The translations under genes were made by a program, and so were the position numbers. This document shows positions 56,488 to 64,000 of a stretch of DNA of 64,000 nt, piece by piece; positions within the stretch are counted from its first letter, which is position 1, and each line of letters starts with the position of its first letter. The notes beneath the pieces are model-generated. The model was given only the letters and a program-made list of their open reading frames with translations. It ran no database searches and was not told the DNA's origin. The DNA comes from Lytechinus variegatus. Taxonomy: Eukaryota > Echinodermata > Echinoidea > Temnopleuroida > Toxopneustidae. Where the stretch lies: assembly GCF_018143015.1 (NCBI RefSeq), contig NC_054746.1:12205532-12269531 (forward strand). Reading direction: 5' to 3'.

Positions 56488-57883
56488 GTATGTCATATTT
56501 CCTTGTTTAATTGTATTATTAAGGTAGATTAAGAGACTAAGTTTCAAATTTACAAAAATCTCAGTCCCATACATGAGATTTTGTGTATGTATGCTAAGTT
56601 ATCTAACTCCACAAGTTTGAGTTTGAGATTAACGTCTTGAGATCTAACTTAGTCGTTAATGACGTTTGAATATGTCCAGGTTCCACTCAATATTTTATCA
56701 ATTATTTACTGAAATTTTTGAGCATCCGTCAAGAACAGAGTTTACAGAAATAAGATCTAGGCCCTAGAAGAAATCAAGAATCTACTTCAAAATATTATTA
56801 TGAATTCATGATCATCCACACACAAAACAAAATTTATCATTTTAGGTACTTAACTTACTTAGCAAAGCAAGTCCCCAATATCAGAGATTATCTCCTGTGT
56901 ATATATTGTTATATCATGTTACCTTGTTCATGGAATAAGTGATGTACTGGAGAGTAGACTAATAAATCCGCTGTTTCGGAGGAGTTTTTTTAACATTTTC
57001 TGATTTTTTTTGTCCTACACATTTTGGCCCCTAAACAAGTTGTCGCCAAAATATGACCTCGGGGGAAAAACATACCCTGAACACGTTTGGCTAATCTTTA
57101 AAAAAAATGCCTTTTGGAAAAAAAAGCATACCGTAAATACGTTTGACCCCACGATTGACCGTTGAACAGTCCACAAAGGTGGAGCAAACAACCGCCACTT
57201 AACTACAGCATATATTGAGAAAAGATGCGCTTTGCACCCTTCTTGATTACTCCTAAATTTTGTTCTTTGACAGGGAAAAAGGAAGAAATAATACAGATAA
57301 ATTTATATCAAATACAATCAGCTCACCACCTTTCTAAAAAATATGCTGGAGAATAGCGCATTTTGATGACAAACAGATCAGGATTAGACAGGTTCTTCTT
57401 TGATCGCTGTCAGCTACAGCTGAGCGTAAAGGACATGCCAATGGATTGGCTGGCATGATTGTACGCTCAGCTGTAGCTGTGCTGAGGTATGACGGCAATC
57501 AAGCGACTTTAATCATGTCTTTTTAATGGGTACCCTATTCTGTCATTGTCTTATTTCATACCATTTCTGATATTCTATAGGCTAAGAATTTTTAAGGATA
57601 AACAAAGATTGACATTGGTTATGTCCGAGATTGAGTGCTCATTCAGTTCACATGCACCTGTGTAAAATGGGTCACTGTCCCATCCATGTCGAGCATCAGT
57701 AGCATTGATTTTATTGACGTTTTACCACATTTTTTTCCTTTTCAGAAATTACGTGAAGGTATCTACAAAGACCTGGAAAGGCAAGAGAGAAAACGGCAGA
57801 ATAGAGAAGAGCTGGAGAGACAGATAGCTCTTACAAAACGGCTGACCGAAGAGAGAGATCGTCAAGAAAATCAGAATCATTGA
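56392..57883 (+). CDS. PET117: PET117, cytochrome c oxidase assembly factor (2 spliced exons)
   Basis: Joined exons 56392-56487 and 57746-57883 give 77 residues plus TGA; human PET117 is 81. One N-terminal membrane segment (about residues 6-25) is followed by HYKKK and a charged coiled helix (KLREGIYKDLERQERKRQN, QIALTKRL). SKVxLxLS at the start, AGVH after the membrane segment, LRxGxxxDxERQ and QIxLTxxL are shared with human PET117. The family is anchored in the mitochondrial inner membrane and assists complex IV assembly, linked to heme A synthesis. The start chosen has A at -3 and fits the family; an in-frame ATG 57 bases upstream (56335, T at -3) could add 19 residues. It is divergent to DZANK1, 2.4 kb away. 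Confidence 0.93.
56488..57745 (+). other. PET117: PET117 intron
   Basis: 1258 bp, phase 0, GTATGT...TTTTCAG. It contains one palindromic element at 57396-57505. Confidence 0.85.
57396..57505. repeat. Palindromic element in the PET117 intron
   Basis: GTCAGCTACAGCTGAGCGTA and TACGCTCAGCTGTAGCTGTG are complementary arms around CATGCCAATGGATTGGCTGGCATG, itself a small palindrome. About 110 bp. Confidence 0.75.
57746..57883 (+). CDS. PET117: PET117 coding exon 2 (charged helix and stop)
   Basis: Acceptor TTTTTTCCTTTTCAG; 45 residues beginning KLREGIYKDLERQ, ending ENQNH and TGA. Heptad-like spacing of Leu/Ile among charged residues predicts a coiled helix, as in the family. Confidence 0.92.
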   Translation, partial: KLREGIYKDLERQERKRQNREELERQIALTKRLTEERDRQENQNH

Positions 57884-58564
57884 TGATCAGTGCTACAACG
57901 ATTGCCAGGATCTCTAACACCACATGTGACTGACTGAAAAATTGTCAAGAAAGTCATAATCATCGACAACCGATGTAGGATTGCGAGGATTAATGAAGAT
58001 GGATCTTACAGAAATGTTGACGAACAATCAGAAGGTGCAAATAAATCTCTGCAGGTGCTCGATGAACAACTCTTGAGAAATGGATGGATGAAATGGTGAA
58101 AAGCATTAGGTCAAGGAGTCAGGAGTGACAGTGAAGTGTACTTGTCTGTTTGACAAGTCTTGTTGAGCAGTATCCTTCATTGTTTTTGGAGACAAGCTGG
58201 ATTTGTCTCCTTAATCACCATGCGTATTTCTAAATTAGATTTTATATCTTGTAGTTGTAATGCACCAATGCCATTTCATGATCTTGACTACTACTACTAC
58301 ACCTTATAGAAATTTATGTAAAGTCCCATTGCAATGCCAAATAGATGCATGTGCATCAAATGGTGTTACACCAACATAGCCCCAGATTTATTTGTGATAC
58401 TGCTTCCCATTATAGTTGGTTAGGGGAGTTCATATGTCTGTCCATCCCATCTTCACTCTCTCAATAAATCAAGGCTGTTTGCCAGATCTACTTCAAACTT
58501 GGTCCAATTATGCAATAGGAGTGATCGGTGATCTAATTAGTTTCAGGGTATCAAGGTCAAAGAT

Positions 58565-58577
58565 CACATGGGTCATA
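58565..58577 (+). promoter_or_regulatory. DR1-like nuclear receptor site, repeat copy 1
   Basis: AGGTCAAAGATCA, followed three bases later by GGGTCA. Related triplets occur at 58653 and 59181. Confidence 0.3.
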
Positions 58578-58652
58578 CATTGATAGCTAAATAAGTATTT
58601 GAGGGACCAATTTTACACTTGAATAATGTGAGTGATAGATTTTGGGGTTAAG

Positions 58653-58665
58653 GGGTCAAAGGTCA
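58653..58665 (+). promoter_or_regulatory. DR1-like nuclear receptor site, repeat copy 2
   Basis: GGGTCAAAGGTCA, a consensus-quality DR1. Confidence 0.35.
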
Positions 58666-59180
58666 CATAATCAACTAACACCCTTTTCTCACTATCCAAA
58701 TATTTCCCATACCATACTCTGGGGGGGGGGGGGCTAAATGGCAACTTAGTCCCACTATAATTCAGGTTTACTTTAAGTTTAGCTTTCTTTTTGTTCTCAC
58801 AAATTTTTGCTCACCCACCAATAGTACAGGAATTTGTGGCCCAGGGTTAGCTGGGCAATCGCAGTGTTTAGCATGAAAGGCCAGGATTAAGAGTTATTGT
58901 GAGAACAGAACTCGGCCAAGCCGAGGATGGGCTCGATGTATACCCTAGGGGCAACAGAGCCAGCACTGTTGTCAAATCAGAGATAAACACACACAAATGG
59001 CTACCACTATTCCAGGATTAAGAAAAACTGCAGTATTGAGGATGATATAGGGTTAAAATAGTCCCAGGTCAAGAAACTGTCCTGAAGAAAGGGCGTAAAC
59101 GTTTGAATGATTCACTCCAAAATTTGCTCATGTTATATGGGACTTGTAAAAAATGATCTGTTTCAGATTTCTGGGGCACA

Positions 59181-59193
59181 AGATCAGAGGTCA
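59181..59193 (+). promoter_or_regulatory. DR1-like nuclear receptor site, repeat copy 3
   Basis: AGATCAGAGGTCA, followed three bases later by AGGTCA, the same half-site layout as copy 1. Confidence 0.3.
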
Positions 59194-60098
59194 CATAGGT
59201 CAGTAGTTTACAATTTGAGAAGTTAAGTGAGTAACACACTCGAGTCTGGCGATAATTGAGGCATAAATTTCAGGTCCAGAATAAATATAGTGTCGGAATG
59301 TATTTTTCTTGAAATGGAAGGATGCTCAGTGCAAAGCATTTATCAAAGAAGCTTGAATCACAAAAAAATATTGATAAATATGCAAAACACAAAAACAGAA
59401 AACAAAGTAAAATCAAGTTTATACAAATGCAAATTTTTATTCTCAAGATTGTCAATAAATTTCTGTTGAATTAAGTGTTTAAAGTATCAAATGGAAGACT
59501 CTGGTCTTTCAAATGTTGGTCCACTTTGAGAAACTTGGTCCTTCTAAGGCATCTTACCAAAAATCAGAGCCACGCCTTCTTGGCAGGAATCATCCACCTT
59601 TTGTTTTCTGTGACAATCATCTCATTTCACAATAGGCATGATTATGGGGAATGTAGGTAAGCCTCTGTATGCTTAGCACCATTATAGCAGTATTTTTGCT
59701 AGAAGGTGCAGCACTGACTTTCGGTAAGATTCCAAACAATGATTGACAAGAATAAAAAGTGTACAGGATAAAAGTTTCAGATAATGTCTTCTATTCATCA
59801 TGATGCAATTTGTATTACAAAATTGGCAGAACGAAAAGATAATAAAATATATTATAAATCTTACAGTTATTTGACTATCTTTTATTTGTAAAGTTAAGTA
59901 CATGACAATTTTTTTTCTTAGTGTGGCATGCATAGTATGTGTAAATTTTAAAACTTTCTGAATTACAAGCACCATTTGGAGAGGATATTTAGCCTAACCT
60001 TATTAAAACTGTTGACTTAATATCCCCACATATTAATGTCAAACATCAGTCCATGTCAATTAAAACCAGCAAAAGCTCATCAGTAAAATAATTACTTA

Positions 60099-60443
60099 TG
60101 GGCCATTCTTGGTCACGCGTGTGACCAAAATTATGAAAAATCTTGACTTGACTAAAAATTTTAGAGATTCAATGGTTATATAACCTTAACATGTTCAGTC
60201 AGCTATCATTTGAAAATAATTTTTGCTGTCTCCAATATGCAGGTTCAAGGTCAGAGGCCAAAAGAAGTGGGTCACATGTGTGACTTCACACAGAAGCATG
60301 ATTTAGAAAGTTTAATTTCATTTGGAAATTCCTGTTAATTTCAAAATGATCATAATTAGTTAAACATCACTAAAATTTTTAAATTTCTAACTTATTGAAG
60401 TCACAATTTTTATTTGTGTCGCAGGCATGACCAAGCATGGCCC
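60099..60443. mobile_element. Element with GGGCCATTCTTGGTCA inverted ends
   Basis: GGGCCATTCTTGGTCACGC and the complement of GCATGACCAAGCATGGCCC; about 345 bp, AT-rich centre holding GGTCACATGTGTGAC, a small palindrome. Confidence 0.6.
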
Positions 60444-61098
60444 TTCAGGAAAATTGTGTAGCAAACTAGCAACAGTGTTACTTGGATACACTGAGTATAT
60501 TCTTGATATCAAGAAGAAAAGTATATATTCCTATTCTAATATTTACTTTTAAGAAAAAAGAGGAAATAATTTCAGTACAGATATAAAAAAAATATTTGTG
60601 TTATGCAAGTAAAGAATCAATTTGTTTATAAGTTTGTAAGAATAGGCATACATTATGAAAGGCAGTTATTAGTTTAAACCGATGTAGGCTTATGTATTGA
60701 AACAAAACCATGAAAAGGGAATATTACAAAAAGCATAAAAATATATAATTCTTGTGTACTTGTATGTAGTGAAATATGGCCTTTTTCCCCTCAAAACTTA
60801 TACAGAGAAATCTACTTTATATAGAAATACCTGTCATGAATTAATTCAAGAATATAAAAAGATGTGGGTACTGAATTACAAATAAACAAAGATTTTTTTT
60901 CTCCAGCTCCAAAAATAGCTCATAATTTCACTTACAATATATAAATAAATGCACCGAATCAATCAAAATATTCCATATTGATAATACATGCAAGTGAGTA
61001 CAAAATGACTCAGACTTCCTGTACATTTGGAAGTATTTTACATAAATTATGCTGTAAATAAACTCTTAGTAAAAAAAATGGAGAACAAAATACTTGAT

Positions 61099-61204
61099 CT
61101 GGGCCCAATCACACAAAGGTTAGTGATTAATTGTACGCTTGATTTTTACGACTGATAGAAAAATGCACGATTGTTGCTAAGCTTTGTGTTGCGAGCCCCT
61201 GGTC
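61099..61204. mobile_element. Weak MITE-like hairpin
   Basis: CTGGGCCCAATCACACAAAG and the complement of TTTGTGTTGCGAGCCCCTGG, with imperfect arms. Confidence 0.42.
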
Positions 61205-62974
61205 ATTAAGATTCCATGACAAACAATTGCAAGAGTAAATTGGAGACATAAATGGGAAAACACCATAGTTTGATATCTAACTTGATGAATATGCATCATG
61301 AGTGAACACATCAATTTTTATTTGAATATGTGGGTAGTGTCGTGCTATTTTGGGACCACTGCTAAGTGTAAATACATTGTAGATGATGATAAACAATACC
61401 CTTAGCAGTATATGTATACAGATGATCTTTTCTTCTTTATATGTGATATCGTACAGTGTTTGGGGGCATTGATACATCAAAATCAAGTTGGTGTTTGGAT
61501 TATTTCATAATGATAATGGACAGTGTTTGTCACAAAAACAAATAAGTTCAAAAATCCCTGTAGCAATGTGCAGCATGAATGTACATATGCATAAAAAGTA
61601 GATCCATATGATGGTACAAAGCTGCTGAAATGCTGACAAATCAGCTACACCTCGGGCAACAATACAGTCTCGTAAAGTGCACTTATTGCTGTAACATTCC
61701 AGTAGCTACATGTAATATAATGAACAAATGCATAGTCAGTAGGTAATGCGTAAACATATACATAAGATGCGTGAAAAATGTCTTTACATTGGTCCCATAT
61801 TCTTAAAAGAGCAAATTTGTTCAGAAAGAAAAACACACTGAAATATTGACTTACAATATATTATGAATTTATTTCATGCATTTTTCCAGCCATGAAGTTA
61901 CATTTTAGAGAAGTTTTAACACTGATTTGTTTCATTCTTTTGAACTAGATCATTTCTTTACAGCCCCTTATCAAAACAAACATTCAAGCCACAAAATATG
62001 CTCTTGCAATCAATGAATACAAAGTTTAACCAACATTCAGGATTAATCTACATTGGTCATCAAATCTATCTAAGTAGTAAAAAGTTGTATTGCTCTGCAG
62101 ATTGTCAGGCTTATGACTACACAAATACAACCAAGTAATGAGTAAAATAGTAGTATATAATTTGCTGTTGCAGTACACTTTGGCATATACAAATGCAGCA
62201 AATCATTTAGCACCATTGTGGAAAGTACGTGATACTCTTCTCTCGAAATATAACTACAAATTACCAAAATATAAAATAAATGCAGAGTAAACCTAGAAAA
62301 GTATTTTTTGCAACTTATTTGCAATAACTGAATGAATGAATCTTTATGATCACTTTTAAGAAACAATGATAATATCATGTATAACATATCTACACTTAAC
62401 CTCATAGACACACAAGTTGAAACATACAAAAAGCACCCACTGAAATATATATATTTATAAATAAGAAGTATTAATACCACGGGTGTTATATACAAAAGAA
62501 TTTGGGCTATGCCATAGTAATTTCAAAATAATTACCAATAGAAATTAAAAATGTAAAAAAAATGTTAAGAGGCTCAAAGGCTAATCACAACAATCAACAC
62601 AAAAATATATATGTACATCAACTTTCTAAGACTGTTGTGAAACTAATATTAAACTTAAGCTTATAAATATGTTGTATCTTAAAATCAAAATTGTATAACA
62701 TAAAGCATTCTAGAAGCACATTTGCTGAAATATTTCATGACAAGATAAGTGGACTATGTTGATTTCTAATGCATATTCAGGATCATTTGCGAATGTTTTG
62801 TTCAAATATACATTCCATTGTGCTTACAAAATGTAAAAAAAATGATTTCTAGGCCTGAAAGAGTTGAGGAACTGAAAGACAATGGAGGGGGTCATCCTAA
62901 GAATTGCATACTTGCATTCACACCGTCTTTACTTCCATATTGGTCATTATCAGATCCCATCTTTGTTGATATTT

Positions 62975-63093
62975 GGGGAGTATCCATAACAAGTTTTGTC
63001 AGGGATTTTCACTGACAGTTACAAGCTACCGAAACCATTGCAAATTATTGGCTCAGAGCAAAATCACCATTTCTTTCATGAAATGCTCCCCCT
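62975..63093. mobile_element. MITE, TTTCATGAAATGCTCCCC family, diverged copy 5
   Basis: GGGGAGTATCCATAACAAGT... and ...TTTCTTTCATGAAATGCTCC; interior GATTTTCACTGACAGTTACA and TATTGGCTCAGAGCAAA relate it to 22166-22301. Confidence 0.6.
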
Positions 63094-63187
63094 ATTACTG
63101 CTACTGAATGGAGGAGGTGATGTCACATACTGCTCTTTCAGCATGTGAGTTTCGTAACAATTATATATAGGCTATCCACCAAACTTC

Positions 63188-63464
63188 CAGGGCCCTGTCT
63201 TACAAAGAGTTACGATTTATCCGATCAATCGCAACTATGGACGGCCAGCAACATCAACAACTATTATGCATCTTTTTTCGAAATATTTTATAACTATGAT
63301 GCATATTCATGCATTCATTGTTTTCTTGAAAATTCACTGTGCTTCTCTTTGCATGCAAAGGTCATTGTGCATATTTTTCGCAGAAATAATCATGACACTG
63401 ATGGATTTCCATAGAGTTACGATTGATCGGATCAATTGTTGCACTTTGTCAGATGGGGCCCAGG
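63188..63464. mobile_element. MITE, CAGGGCCCTGTCTTACAAAG family
   Basis: CAGGGCCCTGTCTTACAAAG and the complement of GTCAGATGGGGCCCAG, with AGTTACGATTTATCCGATCA against ACGATTGATCGGATCAATTG as inner arms; 277 bp, AT-rich core. Confidence 0.65.
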
Positions 63465-63540
63465 ATTGGTATGATTTCATACTAGTAAAAGTAACAGACA
63501 CATTATTTGAATCATTAATGTAGTATCAAGTCTCATGCCT

Positions 63541-63713
63541 GGTGGGTGTTTCATAAAGCTGTTTGTAATATACAAATGACTTTACACACGACTGGTGATC
63601 CTTTCTTGTGCTATGTGATATCCCTATGTAATTGAGTTATGACATAAGAACATGTACCAGTCGTGCGTAAAGTCGTTCATAACTTTACGAACAGCTTTAT
63701 GAAACACCCACCT
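63541..63713. mobile_element. MITE, GTTTCATAAAGCTGTT family, copy 2
   Basis: GGTGGGTGTTTCATAAAGCT and the complement of AGCTTTATGAAACACCCACC; interior ACGACTGGTGATCCTTTCTT equals copy 1 at 1691-1868. Confidence 0.8.
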
Positions 63714-63756
63714 ATTTATATATCCCCCTTCAGTCGCATACCAAACACAGGCAAGA

Positions 63757-63895
63757 CAGGGCCCTGTTTCACAAAGACTTGTTATAATAACAAATGCACC
63801 ATTTCTATCACAAGTTCACTATCAGCCAATCACATTGAACGATTTCAGTGGATTTACACTTATCATAACAAGTTTTTTTGAAAAAGGACCCTGGA
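63757..63895. mobile_element. MITE, CAGGGCCCTGTTTCACAAAG family
   Basis: CAGGGCCCTGTTTCACAAAG and the complement of TTGAAAAAGGACCCTG, with GACTTGTTATAATAACA against TTATCATAACAAGT and a central CAGCCAATCACATTGAACGA; 139 bp. Confidence 0.72.
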
Positions 63896-64000
63896 CATGA
63901 GTTATGCAGTAAGTTTATAGCATTGAGATTATTAACAATCTTGTTGTTAATGTCGGATATTACCAACCTTTATAAAAAGAAAAATATTAAGTTAGAAAAT

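Larger units (their letters stand above)
57884..62974. other. Non-coding AT-rich region downstream of PET117
   Basis: Starts with the PET117 3' UTR (an AATAAA at 58463 is one possible polyadenylation signal). No further gene is visible. Three DR1-like sites, an inverted repeat with TTGTTCTCACAA / TTGTGAGAACAG arms (about 58790-58915) and an element at 60099-60443 are the only structures seen. Open frames at 62495-62070 and elsewhere are AT-driven. Confidence 0.55.

Noticed and set aside
62070..62495. 141-codon minus-strand frame with hydrophobic content
   Set aside because: Very AT-rich DNA gives Ile/Leu/Tyr/Phe-rich frames by chance; no domain, no splice support, no conserved motif.

Overview
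The window is animal genomic DNA: AT-rich, with genes split by GT-AG introns and a very high density of short inverted-repeat elements. Both the gene content and the repeat style (many copies ending in phrases such as GTTTCATGAAAC or GTTTCATAAAGC) suggest an echinoderm, most likely a sea urchin. The species call is inference. The gene calls rest on spliced reading frames that join in phase across every intron.

Three protein-coding genes can be rebuilt. (1) An isthmin gene (ISM1/ISM2 co-orthologue), minus strand, 9360 to 145, five coding exons, 598 residues: signal peptide, long acidic/basic low-complexity region, thrombospondin type 1 repeat and AMOP domain. (2) A DZANK1 gene, minus strand, 53959 to 33397, seventeen coding exons, 780 residues: N-terminal CHB/HEX-C-like module, five zinc-ribbon-like four-cysteine modules each on its own exon, and C-terminal ankyrin repeats. 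(3) A PET117 gene, plus strand, 56392 to 57883, two coding exons, 77 residues: a mitochondrial cytochrome c oxidase assembly factor. DZANK1 and PET117 are divergently arranged with 2.4 kb between their start codons. In human all three orthologues lie on the short arm of chromosome 20, so this window appears to keep an old deuterostome linkage.

Layout: 1-9.4 kb isthmin, whose 2.9-kb last intron carries a tRNA-derived SINE split by a hAT-like element with an exact 8-bp target duplication. 9.4-30 kb is mostly non-coding, with MITEs, GC-rich islands, homopolymer runs and one unrecognised 230-codon open frame. 30.0-31.2 kb holds a 145-bp tandem array and a SINE. 32.6-33.3 kb is a CACTGTG-rich tandem array just past the DZANK1 stop. 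33.4-54 kb is DZANK1, its introns packed with MITEs, two local duplications that start at splice acceptors and a nested MITE-in-MITE. 54-56.4 kb is the shared upstream region. 56.4-57.9 kb is PET117. 57.9-64 kb is non-coding, AT-rich, with repeat-borne nuclear-receptor-like sites and more MITEs.

I did not find an operon-like, CRISPR-like or otherwise clearly new molecular system. The most useful observations are the conserved linkage, an in-frame 93-bp duplication that offers DZANK1 an alternative acceptor, a MITE ending a few bases inside a DZANK1 splice donor, and two well-delimited nested transposon insertions.
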